Shown: piece after piece, positions 1 to 8,878 of the stretch
How positions within the stretch are numbered: position 1 is the stretch's first letter
How the letters are laid out: every line of letters starts with the position of its first letter
Source: an uncultured Acidimicrobiales bacterium
Lineage (GTDB): Bacteria > Actinomycetota > Acidimicrobiia > Acidimicrobiales > SHLQ01
Reading direction: 5' to 3'
Assembly: GCA_938038815.1 (NCBI GenBank)
Contig: CALHTF010000083.1
Span: 1 to 58,995, forward strand
Length of the DNA stretch: 58,995 nt
Position numbers and translations under genes: made by a program
The notes under the pieces: model-generated
What the model saw: only the letters and a program-made list of their open reading frames with translations
What the model was told of the DNA's origin: nothing
Databases searched by the model: none

Positions 1-1929
1 GACAAAATCCTCATCAACAACACCCCCTACGAAACCGAAGATCCCCTCGTCACCGGCAAAGGCATCTGGAACAACGGCGCATGTCGAACCGGCAACTTCC
101 AAACCGACACCCTCACCTGCAAAGGCCACTTCCAATACCAAGGCGGACCCACTACCCCACAGGACCAGGCGCCGATAGCGAATGCGGGACCGGCGCAGGA
201 GTTGGTCGATGATGACGGCGACGGCGTCGAGATTGTTGATCTTGATGGTTCGGCCAGCGCGGACCCCGACGGCCTCATCGTTGAGTTCGAGTGGCTCCAA
301 GGCCAACAGATAATCGCGACCGGAGCGCAACCAACGGTCGATCTGCCGATCGGTAACCACGAGCTAGCTCTTCGGGTCACCGATGATGACGGTCTCATCG
401 GTGAAGCGAGCGTAATGATTACGGTCGAAGAGCCGAGCATCGCTTCGATATTGCGAGTCCGGGCGGTTGGGTCTACGGGCCAGGAACGCATCGAGATCCA
501 AATCGACGGCGAGTCGGTACACACCTTCTCACCGCCAAGGGCCTCAGGCTTGTTCCGGGCCGCCGACCCTGGCTGGGGCACAACCACCTATACCCATCCC
601 ACCCAACTGCATCCCGAGCAGGTTCGACTCGTCTACTCCAACGATTCCTACACCTCGGCTGGCGACCGAAACATTCGGGTCGACCGCATCGAGATCGACG
701 GCACACTCTTCGAAACCGAAGGACCCGACGTGATAACTCGCGGGTCGTGGGGCAACGGTTCGATGTGCTCAACCGGGACCTTTCGTAACGACAACCTGGT
801 CTGCAACGGGTTCATTCAGTATGCGAGCGCAGGCGAGTTTGAAATCTCTGAAGTCGCGACCAACATCAGTACCCCCTGGGGTGTCGACTTCCTACCCGGT
901 GGCGACATGATCTTCACCGAGCGCGTCGGCCGGATCAACGTTGTCGACGCTGAAACCGGGGTCCAGCGCCAAATCGCCGCCGACATGACTGCCCTTCGCG
1001 TCACGGGGACCTCCGGGTTGCTCGGCCTTGCCGTCGACCCCGACTATGAATCCAACCGACGCTTCTACACCTGCCAGACCCGCTCAAACCCCGATGCGGT
1101 CGAACTCATTGTCTGGGAGATGAACGGCTCAGCCACCGCTGCCCAGCGCGTTGGACAGCCGTTGTTCTCCGAAGGAACCAACTATGGCCATGTCGGGTGC
1201 CAGGTTCGTATCGACGACAGCGGATTTCTTTGGATCAGCATCGGCGACGACTTTGTGGGCACCAACCCACAAGACCTCACAAAACACCACGGCAAGGTTT
1301 TGCGGATCGACCGGTTCACCGGCGACGGTGCGCCCGACAACCCGTTCATCGACTCGTTGAACATCACAACCCGCCGGATCTTCTCGTACGGCCACCGCAA
1401 CGTGCAGGGCATTGCCTTCCGTGGCGGTAGCGACCAGGTGTGGTCGATTGGCCACGGTTCCGATGTCGATGATGAGATCAATCTGCTGCTTCCCGGCGGC
1501 AACTACGGCTGGGATCCGGTGCCCGAATTATTCCCCGTGCCCGATGCCCGCTACCCGACCTACGACGAGCACAACAATCCAATGACCGACCTGACCAAAT
1601 TCCCTGACGCTATCGAAGCAGCATGGTCATCTGGTCCTACGGTCGCCCCAGGCGGCGGCGACTTCTTGGCCGGTAGCGAATGGGGCGAGCACGAAGGTGC
1701 ACTCGCGGTTGCCATCCTAAAGGGCGCCAAGCTCACGTTGTTTCACTTTGACGCAGAAGGGAACTACATCAGCGACAGTTCACCAGTTCAGCTCGACGGC
1801 ACCTACGACCGGCTCCGGTCGGCAACCCTTGGGCCCGATGGTGCTCTCTACGTGACCACGACGAACTCCGGATTCGGCCCCGTCGATCCCCGAGTCGACA
1901 AAATCCTCCGAGTGGTGCCCGCTCGGTAG
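1..1929 (+). CDS. Secreted modular CBM60-like/PKD/PQQ-type sugar dehydrogenase, 5' end outside window
   Basis: The frame is open from base 1, so the start lies upstream; a TTG at 202 is only an internal codon. In order: the C-terminal half of a Ca-dependent xylan-binding type module (CBM60-like, bases 1-141, ending with the Cys pair of GACRTGNF…LTCKG); a PKD domain (about 160-430); a complete second CBM60-like module (about 445-830, with DRNIRVDRIEIDG and the Cys pair of GSMCSTG…LVCNG); and a beta-propeller of the glucose/sorbosone dehydrogenase family (about 840-1926). The propeller shows PWGVDFLPGG, GLLGLAVDP, GHRNVQGIAF and DEINLLLPGGNYGW. Known members oxidise sugars with PQQ, usually outside the cytoplasm. 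The binding modules suggest the enzyme is held on a polysaccharide. I infer secretion; the signal peptide is not in view. Substrate unknown. Confidence 0.85.
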   Translation, partial: DKILINNTPYETEDPLVTGKGIWNNGACRTGNFQTDTLTCKGHFQYQGGPTTPQDQAPIANAGPAQELVDDDGDGVEIVDLDGSASADPDGLIVEFEWLQGQQIIATGAQPTVDLPIGNHELALRVTDDDGLIGEASVMITVEEPSIASILRVRAVGSTGQERIEIQIDGESVHTFSPPRASGLFRAADPGWGTTTYTHPTQLHPEQVRLVYSNDSYTSAGDRNIRVDRIEIDGTLFETEGPDVITRGSWGNGSMCSTGTFRNDNLVCNGFIQYASAGEFEISEVATNISTPWGVDFLPGGDMIFTERVGRINVVDAETGVQRQIAADMTALRVTGTSGLLGLAVDPDYESNRRFYTCQTRSNPDAVELIVWEMNGSATAAQRVGQPLFSEGTNYGHVGCQVRIDDSGFLWISIGDDFVGTNPQDLTKHHGKVLRIDRFTGDGAPDNPFIDSLNITTRRIFSYGHRNVQGIAFRGGSDQVWSIGHGSDVDDEINLLLPGGNYGWDPVPELFPVPDARYPTYDEHNNPMTDLTKFPDAIEAAWSSGPTVAPGGGDFLAGSEWGEHEGALAVAILKGAKLTLFHFDAEGNYISDSSPVQLDGTYDRLRSATLGPDGALYVTTTNSGFGPVDPRVDKILRVVPAR

Positions 1930-1948
1930 CTATCGCCAAACCCGCAAA

Positions 1949-2707
1949 CTATTCGCGGGCAGCTGGTAGCAGCAGTTCCGACGTCGTCGCCGAAGAAGCC
2001 GCGCCGTCTTGACGGAGCTGGCGTCCACGGCGGTGGTCGTCGAGGGCCTGACCGGTGACGTTGAGGAGCGGGCCGATCGTTAGCGCAAAGCCAACGGTGG
2101 CGAGCCCGGCGGTTCCGCCAGCGGCGACACCACCGATGATTACCGCCGCTTCCAGCACGGTACGAACCCGTGCGGGACGCAGGCCACGGTCGCCACCCGC
2201 TTCCATCAGGAGTTCGAAGGCACCACCGGTGGTACCTGATGAGATGACTAGAGAGATTCCAGCGGCGATACCCGTCGTGCCGAGCACCACAAACAGAATC
2301 CGCATCGCCATCGACTCTGGGTCGACGAGTAACGAACTGGCAAGGTCGACCGAGAACCCGTTGAGGAACGCCAGCACCAGACCAGCCGGCTTTGGTGGCC
2401 GGCCGAGCAGCGCGGCAACGGAGAACAAGACCGCAGCGGCAACCCAGGCCGCCTGGCCGTGACTCATGCCGGTGTGAATTTTGATAGCCGACAACATGAC
2501 GTCGTAGGGCGGCAAGCCGAGGCGGGCGTGCACCAAAAAGCTCACGCCCAGCCCGATCAACAGCGACCCGCTGAACAGATAGGCCGCCATGCGGATCGGC
2601 GAAAGTAGGTTCGAGCGCGGCAAACGTTGCGCCCGGGCAATCGCACCCTGGCGGGTGTACGAGCGGCGTTTGGTGCGGCGCACCAGAGGGGGAAAGGTCT
2701 TCGCCAT
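1949..2707 (-). CDS. YczE/YitT-like integral membrane protein
   Basis: 252 residues from the ATG at 2707; a TTG at 2740 in the same frame would add 11 residues. A basic N-terminus (RRTKRR) is followed by about five hydrophobic segments. The stretch ARLGLPPYDVML resembles the GLGPWDVL motif of the YczE/YyaS/YitT family (COG2364), whose role is unknown. The C-terminal tail is hydrophilic. It converges with the dehydrogenase gene (19-base gap) and is divergent from the DUF218 gene. No further function can be inferred. Confidence 0.65.
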   Translation of the reverse strand: MAKTFPPLVRRTKRRSYTRQGAIARAQRLPRSNLLSPIRMAAYLFSGSLLIGLGVSFLVHARLGLPPYDVMLSAIKIHTGMSHGQAAWVAAAVLFSVAALLGRPPKPAGLVLAFLNGFSVDLASSLLVDPESMAMRILFVVLGTTGIAAGISLVISSGTTGGAFELLMEAGGDRGLRPARVRTVLEAAVIIGGVAAGGTAGLATVGFALTIGPLLNVTGQALDDHRRGRQLRQDGAASSATTSELLLPAARE

Positions 2708-2822
2708 AGCCGTCCATTCTGAACCCTCGGGTGCCAACAATGACAGCGAGAATCGGGGTCAGCGGTCACAGCGAACCTGACGACTGGTCAACCCTGAGGC
2801 TCGCGGTGCCGATTACCGAAGG

Positions 2823-3416
2823 GTGACGTCGACCGAAACACTTGAGGCCTCAGCCGAAGCTTCGCCAGCCCGCCGTTCGCGTCGGGGCTCGGTCATGGCC
2901 ATCTCCGTGCTTTTGGCGGTGGCGGGTTTCGGTTGGTTGACCTGGAGCTGGTTCTTGTCGCCGGCCGTCGCCGAGGACCTCACGGCGGCCGACGCAATCG
3001 TTGTCCTCGCAGGCGGTGGCGACCGGACCGAGATGGGGGCCGACCTCGCCAACCAAGGGCTGGCGCCCGTGGTGGTGTTTGCCGACCCGGGACGCGACTC
3101 GTCGGCCATCACCGCCAACCCGTACTGCAATGGCCGATCCGCTCTTGAGGCCGATGTGGTGTGCTTCGATCCGCACCCGGCCAAGACTCAGGGCGAAGCC
3201 CGCATGGCGGCACTGCTCGCCGACGAGCGCGGTTGGGACAACATCATCGTTGTTGCCTCGACCGACCAGGTGACCCGGGCCCAGCGGCTACTCGGCCGCT
3301 GCTACGACGGCGCCGCCCAAATGGTGGGGGTCGATCACGACAGTTGGCCGCTGGTGCGGGCCGCCTACGAATGGGGCGCAACGGCGAAGGCCCACACCAT
3401 CAAACGGGGCTGTTAA
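2823..3416 (+). CDS. DUF218 / YdcF-SanA-like membrane-anchored protein
   Basis: 197 residues with a GTG start at 2823; an ATG at 2895 would remove the first 24 residues. A basic stretch (ARRSRRG) precedes one membrane segment (about residues 26-45), followed by a DUF218 fold. That fold shows DAIVVLAGGGDR at its start and NIIVVASTDQVTRAQ near the middle, where the family usually has VTSxxHxxRA; the histidine is missing here. DUF218 proteins include SanA and YdcF, linked to envelope barrier function, with no settled reaction. The globular part is probably outside the membrane. Confidence 0.7.
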   Translation: MTSTETLEASAEASPARRSRRGSVMAISVLLAVAGFGWLTWSWFLSPAVAEDLTAADAIVVLAGGGDRTEMGADLANQGLAPVVVFADPGRDSSAITANPYCNGRSALEADVVCFDPHPAKTQGEARMAALLADERGWDNIIVVASTDQVTRAQRLLGRCYDGAAQMVGVDHDSWPLVRAAYEWGATAKAHTIKRGC

Positions 3417-3462
3417 GCCACTACCCATAAAGTTCGGGCGCCAGCCTGTCGATCCTTTAGAG

Positions 3463-4530
3463 ATGCAGGCAGAGACTACCCACGCACCGACGCCGAGCGC
3501 TCCGAACCCGGCCCCGGAGTTCAAACGACCCGAAGCACCCGACGACCAGGCAAAAGCCGGTCAAGGCCTCGCGGTGGCGGTTCACAACGTGCACCGTTCG
3601 TTCGGCGACGTAAAGGCCCTCAACGACCTCACGATCGAGGTTCCCGAAGGACGCATCACCGTGCTTCTCGGCCCCAACGGCGCCGGAAAGACCACCGCCA
3701 TTCGCACCATTACCGGCGCCCTCGCCCCCCACGAAGGCCACGTGCGGGTCTTTGGACTCGACCCGATCGTCGAAGGCGAAAATGTGCGATCGCGTTGTGG
3801 CATCGTGTCGGCCAAACCAGCGCTGTACGACCGGCTCTCTGGCTGGCACAACCTCGAGTACGCCGCCGAGCTGTACGAAGTACACGACGACCAAGAAGCC
3901 AAGATCCGCAGCGCCGCCGCCCGATTCGGGATCGAACACGCCCTCGACCAACCGGTCGGCGGGTTCTCGACCGGCATGAAGACCCGCCTGGCGCTCGCCC
4001 GGTCGGTTCTGCACGAACCCGAACTGCTGCTGTTCGACGAACCCACCTCGGGCCTCGACCCAGAATCGGCCCAAGCCGTGCTGTCGCTCATCCGAGAGAT
4101 GACCGCCAACGGTTCGACCGTCGTGATGTGCACCCACCACCTCGCCGAAGCCGAAGGCCTGGCCGACCGCATCGTCATGCTCGAAGCCGGCCGCGACCTG
4201 ATCGCCGGCGAACCCGCCCACCTCACCGAGCGCTACTGGCCCCAAGCTACCCTCACCATGACCGCCGAAGAAGAGAACAGCCTCGAGCCAGCCCGCAACC
4301 TGCCCGGCGTGCTGTCGTTCACCGACCAGTCGCCCACCACCGCCGAGCTCAAACTCGACGACTTCGTGCGGGTGCCCGACCTCGTCGCCGCCCTCACCGC
4401 CGAGGGGGTCCGCCTCACGAGCGTCGAACCCTTCCAGCCCAGCCTCGAAGACCTGTACTTCGCAGTGCGCAAAGAAGCTCGCGATAACAACGAAATCGGC
4501 GAAATCCAAGAACAGGGAGTAGCCCAATGA
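3463..4530 (+). CDS. ABC transporter ATP-binding protein
   Basis: 355 residues. After a 30-residue Pro/Ala-rich leader comes a full ABC ATPase: Walker A GPNGAGKTT, signature region GGFSTGMKTRLALA, Walker B LLLFDEPTSGLD and switch histidine in MCTHH. A C-terminal extension of about 95 residues is typical of CcmA/NatA-like exporters. Its last codons overlap the permease start (ATGA at 4527-4530), so the two are translationally coupled. The cargo cannot be told from sequence. Confidence 0.92.
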   Translation: MQAETTHAPTPSAPNPAPEFKRPEAPDDQAKAGQGLAVAVHNVHRSFGDVKALNDLTIEVPEGRITVLLGPNGAGKTTAIRTITGALAPHEGHVRVFGLDPIVEGENVRSRCGIVSAKPALYDRLSGWHNLEYAAELYEVHDDQEAKIRSAAARFGIEHALDQPVGGFSTGMKTRLALARSVLHEPELLLFDEPTSGLDPESAQAVLSLIREMTANGSTVVMCTHHLAEAEGLADRIVMLEAGRDLIAGEPAHLTERYWPQATLTMTAEEENSLEPARNLPGVLSFTDQSPTTAELKLDDFVRVPDLVAALTAEGVRLTSVEPFQPSLEDLYFAVRKEARDNNEIGEIQEQGVAQ

Positions 4531-5351
4531 ATTGGCATCACGTAAGGACCGTCGCCAAAACCGATCTGCGCCAGCTCATTGGCGCCAAGGACTTCTGGAT
4601 CCCGATGGCGATCCTCGGCTCGATGTTCTTCCTGGTGATCCCCGCCGTCCTTTTGGTGTCGATCACCAGCCTCGGCGAGGTTGAAGCCGTCGCCCAGATC
4701 TCCCAGGCGATCGAGGTCTTGCCCTCGACCGCCCAAGAACAGATCGTGGGCGACACCAGCGCAGGCCGTACGTCCTATGCCCTCGCCGTCTTCCTGTTCG
4801 CCCCGGTAGCCATCGTCGTGCCACTCACCATCTCGACCGCCGTCGGCTCGTCGACCATCGTGGGCGAACGCGAGCGCGGTACCGGTGAGTTCCTCGCCCA
4901 CTCCCCCGCGGGAGCGAAAGAGATCTACATGGGCAAGCTGCTCGCCAGCTTCGTACCCGGCTACGCCACCACCCTGGTGGGCTTCGGCGCCTACTCGCTG
5001 CTGGTCAATACCGTTGTTGGCCCCGAAGTCGGCGGCTGGTTCTTCCCTACCGCCCAGTGGTGGGCCCTCATGTTGTGGGTCATGCCACCATTCCTCGCCC
5101 TCACACTTTCGCTGGTTCTGCGATTGTCGGGCCGGGTCAAGAGCACCGCAGCCGCCCACCAGGCATCGGGGCTGGTTACCCTGCCGCTCATCGGTGTCGC
5201 CTACAGCCAGAGCACCGGCGCCCTTTTCGGCGCCGGCGTATCGTCGCTGTGGATCGGCTTGGTCGCCTGGGTCATCGCCCTCGTCAGCCTCAACCGAGGC
5301 ATGAAGTCGATCAGCCGAGGCCGCCTCCTAGGCGTAGCCATCGATACGTAA
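4527..5351 (+). CDS. ABC-2 type transporter permease
   Basis: 274 residues with about six membrane segments, the first near residues 25-47. The cytoplasmic segment GERERGTGEFLAHSP lies where ABC-2 permeases contact their ATPase. It overlaps the ATPase gene by four bases and forms a two-gene export unit; a homodimer of this subunit would complete the channel. The following 115 bases to the convergent polymerase gene hold no gene that I can see. Confidence 0.9.
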   Translation: MNWHHVRTVAKTDLRQLIGAKDFWIPMAILGSMFFLVIPAVLLVSITSLGEVEAVAQISQAIEVLPSTAQEQIVGDTSAGRTSYALAVFLFAPVAIVVPLTISTAVGSSTIVGERERGTGEFLAHSPAGAKEIYMGKLLASFVPGYATTLVGFGAYSLLVNTVVGPEVGGWFFPTAQWWALMLWVMPPFLALTLSLVLRLSGRVKSTAAAHQASGLVTLPLIGVAYSQSTGALFGAGVSSLWIGLVAWVIALVSLNRGMKSISRGRLLGVAIDT

Positions 5352-5466
5352 TACTTTTTCTCCGCCTCTGGCTCCGGCGCTTCGCTATGCCCCTCAACCG
5401 GCACACTCGCCCTCCGCTGGCTCCGGGCTCTTTGGCCGACTTCTGCTTGCTCCTTTTTGGGGCGAG

Positions 5467-6690
5467 TTACGAAGCGTTGGTACGTACCGCGAGAACTCCC
5501 GCTATCAGTAGCCAATAGGTTGACGGTGATCGCACCACCAGCACTTCGGTCACGGTTCCGATAATCACCAGCCACACCAATGGGCTGAGGCGCCGGTCGC
5601 GATGTTTGTACCCGAACCATCGGGCGACGCTGGCGATAAGCAGCGCCAAACCAACAACGCCGCCGCTCAACATCATCTGCAACACCGCGTTGTGGGCATG
5701 CAATGCGGGCCAGGTGACCCGACCGTCTCGGATGAGCCCACTGAGCACCTCGGGCGACGACCCAGCGCCGTAACCAATGATCGGCCGCTCAGGAACCTCG
5801 TCGAGTACCGCCGTCCATACTCTGGTGCGGCCGGTAAAGGTAGCCACCTCCTGGGGGTCCCCACTACGGGTGAGTTCGTCAACCGCGAACGAAACCGCTC
5901 CGGGCAGCGTTGCCACAAGTGCGGCCACCACCATCAGGCCACCAACACCGATGGCCCGTGCCGTTCTGCTGCGCACGATGGTCAAAGCCAACGCCACCAC
6001 CACCCCGCCAGCCGCTGTTCGTGACTGACTGGCCACTAATCCAACAAGGCAGATCGCACCAGAGATGGCGGCCAGGTCACCCCGCTTGAAATGGGTCAAC
6101 AACAGCAAGGCTGCCAGCGCGCCTACCGCGGCCGTCTGCCCCAGGGTGTTGGGGTCGGTAAAGACCCCGGCAACCCGGTCGAAACCGAACAGCCCATCGA
6201 TGCCCAGGGCATTCTGTACCGACCGTTCAAACCATCGCTCCACTGCGAAACCAGCAATCACGAGGGCGGCCGAAGACGACGACAACGCTCGCAACAGCCG
6301 CTCCGTACCAACGTCGCTGGCGAGTACACCAACGGCGACTGTCGAGCCGAGCAACAATCCCGCGTCCGGAATCGAAATCGCGGGGTTTAACGCGAAGGGT
6401 GCCGCGACCAGAAGAAACCCGGCGAGCGTCACCAAGATCCACCACGGTCGCGCTGCGGGCCACCGGCCTTTGCCGTAGAGGGCCACCAAAAGCAGTGCGC
6501 TCAGAACTGCCGCAATCTTCACACCCACTTCGGCCGCACTGGGGTTGCCGATTTCTCCGCGGCCGATCGATGCGCCAGCAACGGGCAGAACGATCAGAAG
6601 CCCACCAAGCACCAACTCGAGAAGCAGCGGCCGCTTCGACTCGCGTGAACCCGCCGTAGCGATTGGTGCCGTCGATGACAGCGTTCCCAT
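5467..6690 (-). CDS. O-antigen ligase / Wzy-type polymerase-like membrane protein
   Basis: 407 residues, about 11-12 hydrophobic segments. The large external loop and following helix carry the Wzy_C/WaaL hallmarks: FTGRTRVWTAVLDEVPERP, IGYGAGSSP and HAHNAVLQMML. Such proteins polymerise or ligate lipid-linked glycans on the outer face of the membrane. The upstream gene is a Wzz-like protein whose stop codon abuts this start (TAG then ATG at 6691/6690), so the two are almost certainly co-translated. Whether it is a polymerase or a ligase cannot be decided from sequence. Confidence 0.82.
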   Translation of the reverse strand: MGTLSSTAPIATAGSRESKRPLLLELVLGGLLIVLPVAGASIGRGEIGNPSAAEVGVKIAAVLSALLLVALYGKGRWPAARPWWILVTLAGFLLVAAPFALNPAISIPDAGLLLGSTVAVGVLASDVGTERLLRALSSSSAALVIAGFAVERWFERSVQNALGIDGLFGFDRVAGVFTDPNTLGQTAAVGALAALLLLTHFKRGDLAAISGAICLVGLVASQSRTAAGGVVVALALTIVRSRTARAIGVGGLMVVAALVATLPGAVSFAVDELTRSGDPQEVATFTGRTRVWTAVLDEVPERPIIGYGAGSSPEVLSGLIRDGRVTWPALHAHNAVLQMMLSGGVVGLALLIASVARWFGYKHRDRRLSPLVWLVIIGTVTEVLVVRSPSTYWLLIAGVLAVRTNAS

Positions 6691-7947
6691 CTACGCCTCC
6701 GCTGAGGACACAGGGTCGGTAATCAATACCGCATGCAGGTCGACGCCCAAGGCCGAGAATTCGGCGATAAGTCCTTCGAGATCGCTGGTCTGCGCCCGGC
6801 CGCTCCCCACCAGTAGCACCGCGCCGTCGGCCTGTAGGGCCTCCTCGGCCACGCGCGCCGTTACCTGCCCACCATCGATGAGGGTGACCACGTCGCCCAA
6901 AGGCATCGCGCTATCGGGCGTCACCACTTCAGCGGGGGTTTCCAGCGTGGTTAAAAGTCGTTCAATCCGTGTCGCGGTGTCCGAGGTAGCCATACCGACG
7001 CCTGCGAGCAGTATCCGGTCGCCGACCGAAGCCTTTCGCCGCAGCATCAAGGCCACCGAACGGACCGAGCCATCGACAAGCAATGTCTCCTCGCCGATTC
7101 GTAGCGGCTCAAGATCGGCCGACTCGCGAATGGGGAGAAGATCGCGATCTCGGGCCAGAACCACCAGGGCACCGAGGATCGCCCCAACAACGGCGGCGAT
7201 CGGCCACACCGGGCGATCGGCAGAGCCGTCGTCGAGCGTCGCCTCCCGAAGCACCTCGAACCCGCCATCGGGCGGGGTACGGTCGAGGCCCGCCAGGTCG
7301 AGTTCGGCCTCGGAGCGTTGACGCAACAGCGTGTCGATTTCGACGCGAATTCGATCGAGGGCGATGCCTGCATCGCCGTACTGCTGGAACGCGACCTCAT
7401 CTTCAAAGCGGGTTACGACCCGGGCAGCCTGAACGTCGATCAACCGACCGCGCTCGTCCTCGAGCGCTGGAAGTTCCGCATCGACGAAGGCCAATTGTGC
7501 CTCCAGTGTTTCGCGTGCGGCCGCCCCTGACGCGGCGAACAGCGAGTTCATATGGTCGGCCACCAGGCCTGCAGCAGCGTTTGCCGCATCGACCGCTTCG
7601 GCATCGGTTGCTGCGCCGCTCACGTCCAAGTCGAGGAAGGCGAGAATTCCGTTTGGCGGGTTCGGAACAACCTCTAACCCATCGGATCCGGTCGAGTCGG
7701 CTAGGGCAACCTGGAACTCTTCACCCGCCACGTAGGCGTTGATGCGATCGATGTTGGGGAGGATGTCGAAAAATTCGGGGTCGGGGCCAAACCCAACCCG
7801 CGCTGTCGCTTCGCCGTCGTCGGCTGCCACCGTCGAGGACCAAAGAAATCCGAGCGCCGCAGCTATCACCCCGCAGCCCAGTACAAACCACCAACGACGG
7901 GCCAACAACCGGACACCATCGAAAAACCGACCCGCGAGCTCAACCAC
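6691..7947 (-). CDS. Wzz/CpsC-like polysaccharide co-polymerase with degenerate kinase-like tail
   Basis: 418 residues from a GTG at 7947. Layout: short cytoplasmic N-terminus, membrane segment 20-37, a long outside region with helical, coiled-coil-prone sequence (about 140-225), second membrane segment 248-264, then a cytoplasmic tail of about 150 residues. The two-helix layout fits chain-length determinants. The tail begins RILLAGVGMATSD where BY-kinases of the CpsD/Wzc type have VTSxxPGEGKST, so the Walker A lysine is absent and the domain is probably not a kinase. It is coupled to the polymerase-like gene and likely sets glycan chain length. Confidence 0.72.
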   Translation of the reverse strand: MVELAGRFFDGVRLLARRWWFVLGCGVIAAALGFLWSSTVAADDGEATARVGFGPDPEFFDILPNIDRINAYVAGEEFQVALADSTGSDGLEVVPNPPNGILAFLDLDVSGAATDAEAVDAANAAAGLVADHMNSLFAASGAAARETLEAQLAFVDAELPALEDERGRLIDVQAARVVTRFEDEVAFQQYGDAGIALDRIRVEIDTLLRQRSEAELDLAGLDRTPPDGGFEVLREATLDDGSADRPVWPIAAVVGAILGALVVLARDRDLLPIRESADLEPLRIGEETLLVDGSVRSVALMLRRKASVGDRILLAGVGMATSDTATRIERLLTTLETPAEVVTPDSAMPLGDVVTLIDGGQVTARVAEEALQADGAVLLVGSGRAQTSDLEGLIAEFSALGVDLHAVLITDPVSSAEA

Positions 7948-8046
7948 CCGCTAACTGCCAAAACTCATGTCGCGCCACATGGCAGATGGTACGTGTCAGC
8001 TGCCAAACACGCACTTTGGGCATACCCACGTTCGCCGATCTGACCA

Positions 8047-8109
8047 ACAACCCCAGTTTCTGATCGCGTTTGACCCGCTCTGGGCGGGTTCCACGCGAAA
8101 ATTTCGGGG
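8047..8109. repeat. Dispersed palindromic intergenic element, copy 1
   Basis: About 60 bases nearly identical to 38905-38965. The core is a long hairpin: left arm CGCGTTTGACCCGC, five-base loop, right arm GCGGGTTCCACGCG, followed on the plus strand by AAAATTTCGG. It begins 7 bases past the yebC stop codon on the minus strand, so it may act as that gene's terminator although no U-run follows. The remaining intergenic bases (7948-8046) show nothing recognisable. Confidence 0.75.
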
Positions 8110-8116
8110 TTTGGGG

Positions 8117-8866
8117 TTAGGCGCCTAGGGATTCCATTACTTCGGAGGGGATATCGAAGTTGGAGTAGACGTCTTGGACATCGTCGTGATCGTCGAGCAG
8201 GTCGATCATGTTGAGCACCGCTTGGGCCTGGCCCGCGTCGGTGAGCTCGACCGTCTGGGTCGGCAACATCGTGACGTCGGCCGACTCAAAGGCCACACCC
8301 GCCGACTCGAGCGCCTCGCGCAGCGTTGGCAGGTCGGTGGCCTCGCACGTGAGCTGCCACATATCGCCCTCGTCGGTCAGATCTTCGGCACCCGCGTCGA
8401 GCGCCACGAGCATCAACTCGTCTTCATCGAGGGTCCGAGGTAACAACACAACACCTTTGCGCTCGAACTGCCAGGCCACCGCACCCGGCTCGGCCAACGA
8501 TCCACCGTTCTTGGACAGCAGGCTTCGGATATCGCTTCCGGTACGGTTGCGGTTATCGCTCAACACCTCGAGGTAGAGCGCCACACCGTGGGGTGCGTAA
8601 CCCTCATAGGTGATCTGTTCGTAGTTGACGCCCTCGAGTTCGCCGGTGCCCCGTTTGACAGCCCGGTCGATCGTATCGAGAGGCACCGAGGCATCGCGAG
8701 CCTTCTGGTACATCGTGCGCAGGGTGGGGTTGGCGTCGAGATCGCCACCGCCGGTCCGGGCCGCAACCTCAACCTGTTTGATCAGCTTGGCGAAGAGCTT
8801 GCCCCGCTTCGCGTCGGCGGCGCCCTTCTTATGTTTGATTGTTGCCCATTTGGAGTGGCCGGACAT
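8117..8866 (-). CDS. yebC: YebC/PmpR family protein
   Basis: 249 residues, full length. It starts with the family signature SGHSKWATIKHKKGAADA and contains NPTLR and GYAPHGVALYLEVLSDNRNR. YebC proteins were long annotated as transcription regulators; newer work on relatives links them to ribosome rescue at proline-rich sequences. It follows pdxT by 12 bases in the conserved actinobacterial order, usually upstream of ruvC, which is absent here: the next gene is the polysaccharide pair. Confidence 0.96.
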   Translation of the reverse strand: MSGHSKWATIKHKKGAADAKRGKLFAKLIKQVEVAARTGGGDLDANPTLRTMYQKARDASVPLDTIDRAVKRGTGELEGVNYEQITYEGYAPHGVALYLEVLSDNRNRTGSDIRSLLSKNGGSLAEPGAVAWQFERKGVVLLPRTLDEDELMLVALDAGAEDLTDEGDMWQLTCEATDLPTLREALESAGVAFESADVTMLPTQTVELTDAGQAQAVLNMIDLLDDHDDVQDVYSNFDIPSEVMESLGA

Positions 8867-8878
8867 CAGGTGCGCCCC

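Noticed and set aside
3457..4527. 356-codon open frame opposite the ABC ATPase
   Set aside because: Mirrors the ATPase almost end to end, low-complexity Gly/Glu/Val sequence, no motif.
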